This document shows, piece after piece, positions 12,601 to 38,609 of a stretch of DNA of 64,000 nucleotides. Source of the DNA: Linyphia triangularis. Taxonomy: Eukaryota; Arthropoda; Arachnida; Araneae; Linyphiidae. The stretch spans positions 5,088,001-5,152,000 of the forward strand of contig OZ021722.1 of the NCBI GenBank assembly GCA_963978545.1, in the 5' to 3' direction. The position numbers and the translations under genes are program-made. The first letter of the stretch is position 1. Every line of letters begins with the position of its first letter. The notes under the pieces are model-generated. The model made no database searches. It was not told where the DNA came from and saw only the letters and a program-made list of their open reading frames with translations.

Positions 12601-13843
12601 CTGCAGTACATTAAGAGCTTGGAAATCTTATCCCTTTTTTTCTTTTTTTTTAACAAATTGGGAATTTTCGTAATTTAAAAAAAATCGAAACGAATTCTAT
12701 CTGGTTTTCGTAACATTTCTATCGAAATTGATTTAATAGTCTTCAAATATGAAGGGAAAATAAAATCACGATAACCAGTTTATTAAAAATTGACATTTTA
12801 TTGAAAACTATAGTATTCATTGAAAAAAATAATCTTTTCGACATTGCAAATATACATAATAATTTTTTTCTTCTTGGAAGTGGATTTTCTGTTGTGATTG
12901 TAAAAGTACGTGACAATGACGAAAATATTTTTTTAATTAACTTTAAAAACATGAACAGATGTTTAATTGTCTTGTACTTTTCTTAATAAAAATAAAATTA
13001 TTTCTACGAACTAACAAAGAAACTGAAAAGCCGTTGAAAAATAGAAATAAATTATATACTTGAAAAACATGTTCTTTTTATGTCTTCTATTACCGGAACT
13101 TTTCATCCAAACAATATTTATCTTTTTCAGAGTTTTTAAATTGCTTTGCTCACAAACCAAGCATACAAAACTGATAGCAAAATTATATTTGACCTTATTG
13201 TCAATAATCACGTTCTATGGTTATTGTAATGGGAGAACATGAAAAAGGCCTACTTTTCCTAAAAAAATTACCAAGATTCGAAACATTAATAGAGATTACC
13301 TAATCTACTTTTATTCAAGTTATTTATTAATATATAAGTTAACAACTCCTTAGAGCATATAGTAATAAAATGAACTTAAAATTGGCATAGGTAGTGCTCA
13401 TTACTTTATATAGATTCCGTATCTGATTCCGAATGAGGTATCAGATAGGGACCATAATTATAAAAGTTCATAAAAAATATATATTGTATAAGCTGTATGA
13501 ATAAAACATAGACAAACTTGGAGTTAAGTAAATATATTTATTACCTTACATGAATAAAAGCTTATTAGGTTTACTGAGAAAATATAATCAAAGATGGCAA
13601 TGTTTCTTTTCTGTAACGTTCATAACACATAGACTATTAAATCAGTTCTCTAAAAGATCTTCAATTATTCAATCCTCGTCTTCATCTTCATAGTCGATTT
13701 CACCATATTCAGGTTCATCATCCAAAGTTTCCAAAACTACTGCAACTACAAAGTTAAGTCTATCAAATATCTATCTATTACACAGGGTAAACAGCAGGAA
13801 AAAAAAAAGAGAAAAATAGATCGAAATAGCAACTATGAATATA

Positions 13844-14405
13844 CAAGGTGAGACCGAAAAGTAAGGCGACTGATGTCATAATAATCACTGTATTATATAT
13901 TTGCAGATAAATACATCACTGTCCTTCAAAGTAGTTCCCGCCGTCTACAATACACTTCTGACAACGTTCATACAAGTTCTTGAAACTTCTGAAAAAGTCC
14001 TCTTTTGAGACTGTCTTAAGTTCCTTGGTAACAGCAGCTTGAATGTCTGAAATTCTTGAAAATCGGTTTCCCTTCAGTGTCAATTTCAGTCGAGGAATGA
14101 TGAAAAAATTCTTATTCCCCTGATCTAGCGCCAGCAGATTTTTTCCTGTTTCCACGACTGAAATTAACACAGAAGGGAAACCGATTTTCAAGAATTTCAG
14201 ACATTCAAGCTGCTGTTACCAAGGAACTTAAGGCAGTCTCAAAGGAGGACTGTTTCAGAAGTTTCAAGAGTCCTTGTATGAATGTTGTCAGAAGTGTATT
14301 GTAGACAGCGGGAACTACTTTGAAGGACAGTGATGCATTTATCTACAAATATATAATACAGTAATTATTATGACATCAGTCACCTTACTTTTCGGTCTCA
14401 CCTTG
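13844..14405. mobile_element. Fold-back mariner derivative (right-arm copy)
   Basis: This is the reverse-complement twin of 7050-7611, also 562 bp and flanked by TA. Both halves hold the mariner C-terminus, and the minus-strand frame (13916-14191) ends in the same GGNYFEGQ. The presence of the element at the same place in both arms shows that its insertion preceded the inverted duplication. Confidence 0.85.
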
Positions 14406-14737
14406 TAATATAAGAAGATATCTTAAGGTTGAGTTTTAGAACAGGAAACCAGGTAAACTAGACCTTTCATTTGATTTATATCTAGTGTCTGTAGCCAATT
14501 CAATTTTATACGGAAATTTCGGTCTGAGACAGATTGCAAAGTTTGGTTAAAATAAAAGTGGCACAGGAATTTTTAAAAATTTTTTATGCTAAATTTGCTC
14601 TAGTACTTCCTGGGTTCATCCATCCCTAGTGTTTGCGGCGCCAGTTTTAAATTGCCCATCATGGAAAAGTTTTTTATTATATTGTGAATAATGGAATCAT
14701 AACTGTTATGCTATAATAATACTGTAGCGCCATAACA

Positions 14738-14905
14738 TTATTGCACCAAACATTGGTTTCCATTTAGCTGCCACCAACATTTGGTGCTTAGTTTCACGAT
14801 TTAATGGTGCTTACGGTCCGAGTAAGCACCATTAAATCCTGAAACTAAGCACAAAGTGTTGGTTGCAGTCAAATGGGGACCAATATTTAGTGTAAGGTGG
14901 ATACA
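14738..14905. mobile_element. Palindromic MITE-like element (right-arm copy)
   Basis: Counterpart of 6551-6705. The arms meet near a gtccgagt centre (about 14815-14825) and end in 'tttggtg...' type tips. Confidence 0.6.
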
Positions 14906-16860
14906 AATAAATGTTTAACTGTGTGTAATGATATACCAGTACTATAATACTATAACAATACTGTAATGATATAGCAATATTATAAAGCTATAACAATACT
15001 GTAATACCATAACTTGAAATTATGTTACAATACTCTGGCACAGCATGGCCCTAGTGAAGCCCTTGCGCCATAAAAACTCAACCAACCAACCAACTATAAC
15101 AATACTGTAAAACTATAAGTATACTAAAAGGCATTAAAAAATACTATAATGCTATAGCAATGTTATAATGCTCTTACAATTCTGTTATACTACCAACTGT
15201 AATGCTATAACCCATGTAGCACAGCAGAATCGGCAAATGTCGAGTGCAGAAGTTCTGGAAGATTGGCCAATTCCAGCCAAAATCAACATCTTTCCAAAAA
15301 ACACAATTAAAAAATATAAGTCAAAAGCATCACAGAAAGTAATTTTGCCCTCCGCTCTTTCTTAAAAACTAAATATTTCAATTTTATAACTGCGCATCGA
15401 CATTTCAAAACTTCCTGTATATTTCAGGTAGCATTGGACGATATTGGCCAATATAGCTTCCAAACCCGATGTTTCACATCGGGTTTGGCCAAAGTTAGTC
15501 GATATTCGCCAAAGTTATTGTGCTAATGATTGGACAATTCTGTAACGAGATAACAATATTGTAATGCTGTAACATTACTGTAATGCTATCATTTTGTATT
15601 AGGTAAACATACTTCTTATAGCATTTGAAATGGCATCTGTTCACTTTAACCTAATTTTAGATAAACAATCCGAAAAAGCGTTATGTAATTTTATAAGCGA
15701 TGAAAATTTAAAATTCATCTCGCATATAGATAAATAGCAAAATACTTACCAATAGACACCAGATGAAGAAAACATGATTTTGTATGAATCTGATTATACT
15801 TAACTTACTAGCGAAAAAAGAGATTTCCAATCGCTAAATATTTTTGTTGCGACACACTGTTAGAATTTACAATAAAAAGATCGATCTTTATCAGTCAAAA
15901 TTTCTTTCAATCCGTTTCTTTTAAATGATTATCTTTCATCCTACAACCTTTACTTGCGAATACTGACGTTATTGTTTGCACATATACACATTGAAATTCT
16001 AAAGTTATAATAAAAAAAATTTCGCATAATTTTTTGCAATAAATACAATTGGGTTGAATCGAAAATGTCTGAAAACTATGCTAGGCAAAACTTCGCTACA
16101 TAACAAAAATAATTACCTCTTTTGAATATTGCAAAACTAAGTGCTTAAACTCTTATGAAATTTAATTATTGTTCAGTGGAAAATGCTTTTAAATAATGCG
16201 TAATAATTTCTTTTGTTTACTCCGTATGAATGGAAAAAATTTCGGAATTATGTGAATACATTTTTGTTTTCCATTGTTGCATCCGAAATATTTTGCACAA
16301 TTTTCTTCCATCAAGTTTTACGAAAGTTCTTTTGAAAAGGACTGTATAAGTTGAGATTTTTTTTTTATGTTTTGTGATTTAGCCAATGAAACACAACCTT
16401 ATGATTGTCAGGCTCACACCGTCCAATAAATAAAAAGTATAATATTTTCTGATCCACAAAACGGGCAAAAATGTTTTCTGAAAACACACGAAAGTTTTTC
16501 AGACATAAATAGTAAATAATTTTATTTAGACACTAATTTATAGGCAGTAAAAATATTAATTCAAAATTAACATTTCAATTTTGACGGGTTGGAATCTTTT
16601 TTTTTATCTGTAAGAGTTCTGATTCGGTACACTACTCTTTTGTGATTATTTTCATGTGTATGCTATTTATTTGGTTATATTGAGCGTGCACAGTAATACT
16701 TCGTTTATTATATGATATTTTGTGATGCCGATCTGGGTGTAAGCCATATGATGTGTTAACTCACATGTTTGGCTTTGCATTTGAAGTGAGCGACAACAGG
16801 GTTGGGTTTAGATTAGAATGAAGAAAGGCGGAGGTTCGTTTTAACTTATTTACTGACTGG

Positions 16861-17039
16861 TTGGTTGGTTGTTTTCAGATTATCTGACGCCGCCAGCAAC
16901 ACGAGGGCTGTAATGCGTCATACATTCGTCATTTGAAAAGCCAACATACATTTACAAACACCCATGCCTTGCACGGGACTCGAACCCGCAACTCGCGGTC
17001 CAGAAGCTAGCACGCTCACCACTAATACGTTTGGTCGGC
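16861..17039 (-). mobile_element. tRNA-derived SINE with 14-bp target duplication
   Basis: On the minus strand the element starts with a tRNA-like head (gccgaccaaacg...). It includes a pol III B-box (ggttcgagtcc) and ends in a ttggttgg-type tail. It is flanked by tatttactgactgg at 16847-16860 and 17040-17053. The matching place in the left arm (about 4545-4560) is an empty site with a single copy of the target, so this copy inserted after the duplication. Confidence 0.92.
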
Positions 17040-20000
17040 TATTTACTGACTGGAATTATAATCTTTCTCACCCTGCTGTATTAATTTAAACGCTTTGGAC
17101 TAATTGGTACTTTTAAATGCACTTCCATAAAGTTCGTTCGCCAATTATTGGATGACGGCACAAGCAATATTTTTTTTATAGGTAAACACGTGGACTATTT
17201 TCAATATGCTAGGCATTCACCTTGGTCTTACAACGTCTTCCATTCTTGATTCTGTAAAGCATGCAAAGAGAAATGAGTATGTGCTGCCATCCAACAATTT
17301 AAGAACTAACTTCATCTTATGTAGCACAGTGTTATTGGCCAATGTCAAAGTAGGGGTTTTCGGAAGATTGGCCATTCAGTGCCGAATCGCGAGCACCCTT
17401 CTAAAACACACACATTAAAAAAAAAAAAAAAAAATTATATCCAAACCATTACAAAACTTAAGTTTTACCCCTCATTTCTTATAACAAAATACTTCAATTT
17501 TAAAATTCTGCATCAACATTTTAAAACTTCTAGTATATTTTACGCAGAACTGGAGCTATATAAGATGCTTATTTGACCGAGTTAAAATAATTGTTTTTTC
17601 AAAATTATAACTTAAAAAAAAATAATAAAAAAATCAACATAACTACTAGATTCATCGCAATTTTAAAAATAGAATCTGTTTGCCAATTGAGAAAAGATTC
17701 AAAATTTCCTGTACGTACAGCAGAGAATTGTTCGTTTACTTTTATAAGGGGGTCCGATAACTCCATAGGAGCCCATGTTAAATTCAACTACTTTGGGGGC
17801 ATGTTATTTTAAAACCAATTCGCCAATCATTATGAAACTTTTACAGTAAAATATTTAGATACTTATGAATACTTTGATATGAGATTTTTATTCCTTTTTG
17901 AAAATTAAAATAATTTTGACTTTTTAAAATTATTTTTAAATTTTTTTTAAAATTTTAGACTAATTTTTTTTTTTTTTTGTAAGTATGCTACTTACCATTT
18001 ATTACTCGAGTTAAACAACTTAAATACATTAGAGAAACATGTGAAAAAAATTCAATTCAGGCATTGTCAAATAGATTTTAAGCTATGTGTCGCCAAACAT
18101 GAAAAAACGACATTTTCAGAAATTCGGCTTTGAAGTTTAATAAACATCATTAAATATTACTATTACATTTTGTTTACTTAAAAAAGGTGGTAAAATACTT
18201 CAAAATAAGATATAATTATATATAAGGTATCACTATTAATTAACTCAAAAATTAATAATCTGAAATTTTTTCATGTGACAGACCATCCCCCCCTCCCCAC
18301 TTCTTCCCTTATAATTAAGGAAACCAATTGGCTTCCCCAAAGTTATTCCAGTAGTTGATGGAGGTGCTTGGAATTATTCGAGAAACAAAAATGAAATGGG
18401 AATGCATCGTGCTGAGAAGATGCGTGACCGAAATTGAATCGATGGTCCATCAAATACCATCTTCGATGGAAACTAAAAAACGAAATACGCTTCTCAAAAA
18501 CTAAACGATGAAACTATTCCGATACGAGACACAAAATAAGAAATGCGAATTGTTAAATGAAGTTTATATTTGACTAAACCTGTTCCGGTGAAGGGAATCG
18601 AAAACGTCTGCAACCGGAAAATTAATCGCCTGTTCATGGTGATCATTGTCAGAACTTGGAACAAGCTTCGAAAAAGACCTTTTAAAAGCATTGGAAGAAA
18701 AGGAATAAAAGACTGTAGATGATTAATTGTTTCCAGAGACTGAAATGTAAATATTATATGGGTTTGGAAGATTAACTGTAACCATTTCTTTTATGTGGAA
18801 GGCATAGAATGTGCTTTGGACAGATTGATATTATTAATCTTAAGGCATTCGTGCAGAAGAACGAAAAGTGTTGCCACTCATTTGAAACAAATATTAGATT
18901 TAACACTTTTTACATACATTCTTTGAATTTCTGTGCTGTTAAATATAATGTATAAGGAATAATATTAAGTCGGGAAGAGAAGGGATGGATGGGTCACCTG
19001 AATAACTTCCAATTAAAACATTTTTTTCTTTTTTTTTTTTTAAATTTCTGATTCTTTCACCAGGTGAAGTTCATAGTTTCATACTTCGAGCTAGGAATCA
19101 TTTTAGTTGCAGGTTTTTATGAGGTTATGTAACGGAAACGCTATTTTGCAACCCTATAAGCATGTACTTTTCTATATTTTCAATATAAGTTTTCAATATC
19201 TTTCATTATTGGCAACATAATTGTTTTCAATGATCTAGTAATATAACTTTTATGAAGTAGGAGTTAGATTAAGCCTAAAACCAGCATGTTTTTAATAATA
19301 AGTTCTTTTATTGAAACGTTGTGCGTAGAGAGTGATAGGACATGTCTCATCCCTCTCTATGATATCTCCAGCCAAATAACTCTGCTTACTATGCACATGT
19401 TTTAGTTTGTAATGTCATCATAGGGAATAACTTTTTTAATTGTGTTCACTTTAATTATTAAATTTATAACAATTACTCAAAAATATGTTGCTGGTAACTT
19501 TTATAAAATTGTTCTACCATATGTTCTTTTCACGTGATGTATAGTAAAAATATTTTATTATTTATACTATACTCTAAATATTTGTTGTTATGGAATATTT
19601 GGTATTTCTTTCATTATTCACTGAATACCAATTAAAATTAATAAGAATATATAATGTTTTTCTAAAACACGTTTAATTCTTTAGTTGAAGATACTCTTAT
19701 TAAAAACCAAACCAAACAAGTGTTTGTTTTGTGCTGTGAATAATTTCGAATCACGAATTATTTGTTTTTGCTTATAAGTAGAATATCTATTGTTGGCACA
19801 GAAAAATAAATATTAATTCCTTCTAAAATTAATTTTTTAATGAAATAAATATCTATTAACATACGCACAGTTTATCCTTCCATACAAAAAATCTTCCTTT
19901 ATGCTTAGATATTTTGTATTTTTTAAAGAAATATTACAAGATGGTAACTTGTTATGCCGACCATTTATGGTGTTTAAATTGTTGGCCAAAATTAATACTT

Positions 20001-20248
20001 CTTTTCACGAGTCCTTAAAATTGTTATTGTGGTAACAAAATTTATATTTAAAAGACCAATATTTTGAATTACAAACAGGGGGGGGGGGGTGGCAGGGATT
20101 TTCATAAGGTTATATTTTTTTTTTGTTATTGAGAAAACATCAATTTTACTGGGCATCAAAACTGACATTTCCTGCTCTTTTTCCTTTAATCTACTATGAA
20201 GAATAATAATGACAAATGATTTATTTAAGAACATTTGAAGCTTTTACT

Positions 20249-20881
20249 CAGTGCCCGATCATGACAAGTTGGTGCCCAAGGCCCATACACATTCGGAGGC
20301 CCTTTTTTCAAACGTGTGATTTATTGGAAATGGACTCGATACAAACTCAAATGAAATAACATGAAATATAGAAAAAGTTGATGAATTAATGTTAATATTG
20401 TTTTCTAAAAGTTTTTTTTTTTTTATCACAAATAAAGAAACAAATTTCAAACAATCAAATTTATCAATCAAAAAAAGGAATTTTTTTTATGCATAACATT
20501 GCATTTCCTTATAACAATGTGTATACCCATGAAGACAATATCATGAGCATTATTCACAACTTCAGAGTCGACATTTGATGATCTCACTATAAATTCGTCA
20601 AGACTTCCTTTCAATTTGTCTCAATATCTTTCAAAAAAAGCTTGTGTATCAAGCTTTTAAACGGTTTATTTGAATAAATACACTCTGGGATACTAAATAC
20701 GGTTTAAGGTCAATACGTAATGATTTTTAGGTAAAAATTATTTTGTACATCTTATAAAAGATATCCACATAACTTTTGTAAAACAAAATTGGTTTACAGC
20801 CAATTTCGGGGCCCCCTAAAATCATGGACCCAAAGCCCGGGCCTTGTGGGCCTAGGCGATGATCAGGCCCAGCTTTCACTG
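20249..20881. mobile_element. Probable non-autonomous hAT-like element
   Basis: It begins cagtgcccgatcatgac and ends with gatcaggcccagctttcactg. Both tips carry runs of gggcc/ggccc, which resembles the tip style of the 8-bp-TSD element at 60229-63266. No 8-bp target duplication was recognised here and no transposase is visible, so the class is tentative. Confidence 0.45.
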
Positions 20882-21164
20882 AAAGATTATTCCTGTAAGG
20901 CGCAATTGTTTATTTTAGAGAAATCTCAGAAGAGAATATTATTATAGTATTGTATGCTAAATAATTATAATGGTTGATACAACAAATTATCAATAATATC
21001 ATGAATGGATAGTATGTTAAATATAATGTTGTATTTCCACTTTACAGCACATTTTAATGCGTGTTTTGCACTAAGACTTAATGAAACTTTGCTCATCAAT
21101 GCCATGTTTCCCCTATGCAATAAAATTGTTTTATCATCATTTCTTATCGTTCCCAGGGATAGCA

Positions 21165-22112
21165 TTAGGCCTTCAGTCTACATCCTCTTCTGTCCAACAT
21201 TTGTGATTTCATCCCTTCTCATTCTCAAGATGTGGCCAGTTAGTCGCCATATTCTAATTTTTATTTCCTCATCAATGGACAATCCCCACATTTTTTTTAA
21301 AAACGAGCGAAATTAGTTCATATTTATGAAGAACTTCTTTCTGATTCCAAATGTTAAAACAAAAGTTCTTGAGAAAAAATTAGTTATTTAAATATTAAGA
21401 AAAGAAAATGCATCAAAACCGAGCCAAAACTAGTTCGATTAAAACGGTCAACAAAATTCGTGACGTAAAGAGACTCTGTCTTTGATATGGTTATTGTGAG
21501 GTTCCTGCTAAATAGTTGGCGTTGAAATAGTTGGCGCTGATAGACCATTGCCATATCACGTACAGGTTGGCGCGATTTGCGAGAAGCTTGCAAAACTGGT
21601 TTCCGCTGCTGCATTTCAAGAGGGGAAGCCTTGACGTCACATTCAATTCGAGCCGAATGAATCGTTTTCTAGCCAATGTCTAATAGGACAAATTTGATTA
21701 CAAAGTAAAAAAAAAAAAAAGAAAAAAAAAAAAAAAGCTCATTGAGCAGAAATTTTTCTGTTTATGGCCTTTACGAAACATTTAGAATTGAATAAAAAAA
21801 ATAAAAAAATATGCTGGAATTGTCAATTTTGTTTTCTGTAAGTGCATTTCGTTAATAATTGTGTTTGGCTAGAAGATATTCGTAATTATTCGAAGTCCTT
21901 TGCTTCGAAAGACTTTTTATCTTTTTGTCTGTGTTTCTACAAGTATCCATGTCTCAGATCCGTATAGGAGAACTGACTTTATTATTGATTTGTATAGATT
22001 TAGTTTAACCTACAAAGCTATGTTTGTAGTTTTACTTATTTTATATATTCTTTCAAAGCAGTTACGGGCATTGGCTACGCTGTTTTGGATAACATCATAT
22101 GTCAGTACTTAA
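21165..22112 (-). pseudogene. Fragments of a LINE reverse transcriptase (C-terminal part)
   Basis: Minus-strand translation of about 22112-21918 reads like the C-terminal part of a non-LTR retrotransposon ORF2. It has an ARNCFERIYKISK block, then KSVLLYGSETW, the widely conserved 'LYGSETW' motif, with an internal stop before it. A second piece at about 21299-21165 (RIWRLTGHILRMRRDE) resembles the later 'R.LGH.LRM' block. They are separated by unrelated repeat DNA (about 21400-21680). The copy is dead. Confidence 0.75.
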
Positions 22113-22776
22113 TGTTCCTCCTAGATGTGTAATTACATCCACATTTTCAATGAAATAAGATTAATCGGTAACTCTGATTATCACCTTTGTTCTGAAACAT
22201 GTTTGTGTGCTTAGTTTGAAGAGTTTTAGAACACAGTAGTACTATTATACTAGTGCGTTGTAAAATGAAAATGTGTCATTAATAATTCTAGATCAAAATT
22301 AAGCAATACTGTGAGGTGTGTGTAGCGATGCTTTTTTTCCCTTCTTCTTTTTAACAAACTTGAAACATCTTTTTTTTTTATCGTATTGATGTGAAAGGTA
22401 AATTTTCAACAGTGGCGAAATACAAAAACAGTTAAATGTCTCAACAATTTGTTTTAAACAACTTTTAGCAATGCGGTTGGATAAACAACGCATTTTCTGT
22501 AGTCCTCGAAAAAGAGTATACTACTTATTTTGTTTTGCATGAAGACACTTTCTTTCTTCTCTTTGAATAAAAATTTAAAACATTAGATATTCAGTAATTA
22601 TTTTTGATTAAAATATTGAAGTGTTTTATTTGTAGATATATTTTGATGCTAAGAAATAATTTTTTCAAAACTTTACAAACTGAATTTGTCTTAATTTATG
22701 TGTAAGATCTATGTGTGTGTAAGGTCTATGTATATGTATCTATGTATATGTATGGCTATGTATGTGTAATACATAC

Positions 22777-34828
<12,052 letters not shown>

Positions 34829-36135
34829 TTAGAAATAACAACAACTCTAAACTGAATGTTTCGAACTCTGTTTGGGAAAGAAATACTCATCAATACAATG
34901 CATAAACAAACGCAACATCAGCAAGTGAAGTTGCTCTTCCCCAAGGCGTGTGAACATATGCAGATAATATGTGCTTACTTCAGATATGATGGGATTATGT
35001 TGTTCGTTTGGCTGCTATAGTGACATAATCCCCAGGAAAGGTGATAACAAGTTTCTATTGTAGTGTCTTCGCTCTCAAATCTCTCAAATTTTGTGTCAAA
35101 TAATTATGGCATTGCGTTCTATCTTCAAACAAATTTAATGCTAAAAATATTTAAAAAAAAATTAACTATGAAAGTCTGTGTTAAATTACTGACATGCCAT
35201 CTGGAGCAATCATGATTGGTCAGAGGAGAAATTAATTTCCACTTTCGACAAATCGCATCTCTGTTGTCAGCCCCAAATAACGACATAACCAGCTTCATTT
35301 TCAAAGTGAGCAGATGTCAACCAAATTTTATTTTAGCACTTCGGCTCTTCCCATTGTTGCTGGATCATGAAACGTGAGTGAAATAACAGTTATTTGTGGG
35401 GGGGGATGTTAGTGTTCGATTCGAAAACAAAAAGAACAATGGATTTGACGTAACGACATTGTTCCGATGGCACTTGGAAAGAATGGGTTAGCAGGATAGA
35501 CGGTTGCAGTTATAAAAGTTATTTAATCTTTCAATTAATTCATTCGCAATTTTTTCCCTTTTTTTTAAATCTGAACAATAGGAAGCTTATTTCACAAGAT
35601 GTTTAAACGAAGTGGAATTTACTGTTACGTAACCATCATGCCAGGGCATAAAATAGAGTTCATAGTTTTATTGCATTTTCGAATGATATTTCATTGTTGT
35701 TATTAAAATGTCCGTGTGCATTGTTAGAAAATTTTATTAGTTATAATAGCAGATGATTATCCAATACCCTATAATACAAGGAATCGTTTGCCAAATTGTG
35801 GATCACGATCAAGTGTTGAGTAATAGGCTAATATTTGGTCAGCCGGGAAAAGTTATTAAATACGTAGCGTTTTTGAAATTGAAACTTTCAAGACGTTCAG
35901 AAAGTATGGAACAAAGAAAAGAAAATGCCATTGATTATTAACTTCCTCAGTCTGCCACCAGTCTCTCTCCCTTCACCGATCGTATCGTACTCGAGGCCTA
36001 CAACTTTATTTTAGAATCAACTGAATAATAGTTGATAACTGGATGGATACACAAAGTATGAAAATTGGTTGGCATTCCTTCCATAACCCGAACATGCTGG
36101 TCGTCCCAAATAGGACCAACGGTTTTCAAAATAAA

Positions 36136-36398
<263 letters not shown>

Positions 36399-37091
36399 TA
36401 GAAAAAGATAGCTATGAATAATTTGCTGCATTCTAATGAGGTAACACAAAATGTTATCTATCAATTTACCAAAGTATTTACAATGTTTACCAAAAATGGT
36501 CTGAACTTGTAGCAAAACTACAAGACAATGTTTTTTTAAAAACATAATTTTGTAGTTTTTGCAACGTATGTTCAGACAATCTTTTTTTCGTTTACCAACA
36601 TTGGCTGTTGATAAACTTTGTAACTATTTTTGAAAATAGATGGGATAAAATGCCTTAGTTTCTAAAGTATAATACAAGCAATCGGTACGTATCTCTCCTT
36701 TATCATTTTTTTTTTAAAATTTATTTTAAGAAACCATCTGCTCTTTTCGGGACACACTGTAAGTGCAAGTACTTAAGTATGAGCTACCCTCAATCAAAAG
36801 TTCTTTATAAAAAATAGTGTTTTCTATCAACCAATAGAGACAGAGTTTCCAATCGCTACTTATGTCCAATGAGTCGAATCAGAGCCAATTATGAATTTGT
36901 TTTTCGATTTGGAGAAATGCCATTACTCAAAACTGCAACAGATTTGTTCCAACTAACGGTATTACGAGCTTACACATTGACTCTTTATACACACTCTGAC
37001 GTGACTGGACCTGGTTTCTATATAGGCACTAAAACGTTACTTGATGTGGACTCATTATAAACACTATGACGTGACAGGACATGGACTCTTT

Positions 37092-37817
37092 AAGGTATAC
37101 ATATACATTAGGAATCGCGAAATTTGACTCAAATCTGCGTTTTTGTTTTTTGTTTTTAAAATATTCCCGAATTTATTACCATTAAAATGTTACCATTTTC
37201 TTTCTGAGACTCAAATTACTTTTTAAATTACAGTAGGTTTTGTGAACCTGTTTTGTATCACGTTCATTAGTGTTGTAAACTTTAAACGCGTTTTCTGAAG
37301 AATGGCATTTTGGTGTTATATGACTTTACGCCAACGGTCATAACTTCATAATAAATGGTCCGATTTACAAAATTCTAATTTTTTTTTGTAGACAATAGTT
37401 GTGAATGTGTTTTCTATGGAGAATCTAATATATATTGTAGTAAACACATTTTTTATGCACTTTTTAATCTTAATTTTTTATCAAAAATTATGTATTTTTT
37501 TAAACTTTTTATTTAAAAACTTATAATTAAATAAATATTGTAGCCAAATTATAAATTCTCCATAGAAACATGCGTCAATATAATATCTCTCATTTGCAAT
37601 AAAAATAATACCTCTAAGTTAAATACAAATTTATTTATGTATGTTCTAATAATGTCCTAATAAGTCACTTTAATTGCAATTAGCTGATTAAAAAATTGAC
37701 GGGAAAAAAAGTTTTTTTTATAAAAATGCATCATTTTAATTCTGATATACTGCCAAAATTTTTGAAATTATAACCTAAAAATTAAAGAAAATCATCTCAA
37801 TTGTATATGTATACCTT
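37092..37817. mobile_element. Possible TIR element of about 0.73 kb
   Basis: aaggtatacatataca at 37092 is matched by its exact complement tgtatatgtatacctt ending at 37817. The interior is AT-rich without coding. The target duplication is unclear. Confidence 0.5.
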
Positions 37818-37994
37818 ATAACACACCAAGCATTTGAAAGAAGTTGGCTAATATGTACTTTATCAGTAAATAAGGGAATTAACTAATTTTGGAATTTGGA
37901 AGGTTTGTTCTTTAAGGCATGTAACAGCTATGAAATTAATAAATAATTGGAATATAATAAAATAATATACATTATTAACTATGCGATGTTATGT

Positions 37995-38225
37995 AAAAAA
38001 AAAGTTGAATATACACATAAAAAACACATTTTTATATAACTGAATTTATTATTTCAATATAATAATGAAGAACACAACACTTCTCTAAATTAATGATTGA
38101 ACTGAAAAAAAAAAGTTGAATATACACATAAAAAACACATTTTTATATAACTGAATTTATTATTTCAATATAATAATGAAGAACACAACACTTCTCTAAA
38201 TTAATGATTGAACTGAAAAAAAAAA
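37995..38225. repeat. Two tandem copies of a 111-bp unit
   Basis: The phrase aaagttgaatatacacataa starts at 38001 and 38112, and the units are almost identical. A diverged relative begins at 63918 near the window end (tgaatgcatacacataaaaaac). Confidence 0.92.
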
Positions 38226-38513
38226 GTTTCTGAATATTCCAAAAGAATATAGTTTGAATACAGTTTGTATAGAATATGGTATGGAAATTCCTCTAAAATC
38301 CTTATGAGTTATTCGTTCAAAATATTTGTTTAAGCAATGATTTTTTCCCCTTTTGTTGTTTATCTTGATTTTCTTCTAGCATTTCGATAATCTTCATATG
38401 GCATTATGAAACTTTGCTAAAATAGAACGATTATTTTATAAAATGTATTTTAACTAAAACATTACAACTAAATTTTTATTAGAAAAGTATTTACACATGC
38501 TAAAAATATCCAT

Positions 38514-38514
<1 letters not shown>

Positions 38515-38602
<88 letters not shown>
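38515..38602. repeat. (TA)n microsatellite
   Basis: About 88 bp of uninterrupted TA. Confidence 0.97.

Positions 38603-38609
<7 letters not shown>

Larger units (their letters stand above)
8342..13118. other. Spacer of the large palindrome, repeat-filled, no gene
   Basis: The spacer is single copy with respect to the palindrome but contains dispersed repeats. Part of family 'acctacgatgttcaaatttg' is at 8450-8600 and again at 12240-12600. A block at 8640-9400 is collinear with 40894-41420. An inverted block at 9540-9920 is related to 46910-47150 and to 760-920. The remainder, 9950-12240, is very AT-rich with homopolymer runs and a decayed (ga)n/(aac)n patch at 11935-11970. I see no coding exon. 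Confidence 0.6.
20087..22615. other. 2.5-kb block present only in the right arm
   Basis: The left arm passes from the sequence matching 20060 straight to that matching 22615 (around 1525-1550, at a run of C). The extra DNA holds a probable hAT-like element, pieces of a LINE and unassigned AT-rich DNA. It is either a composite insertion in the right arm or a deletion in the left arm. Confidence 0.8.
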
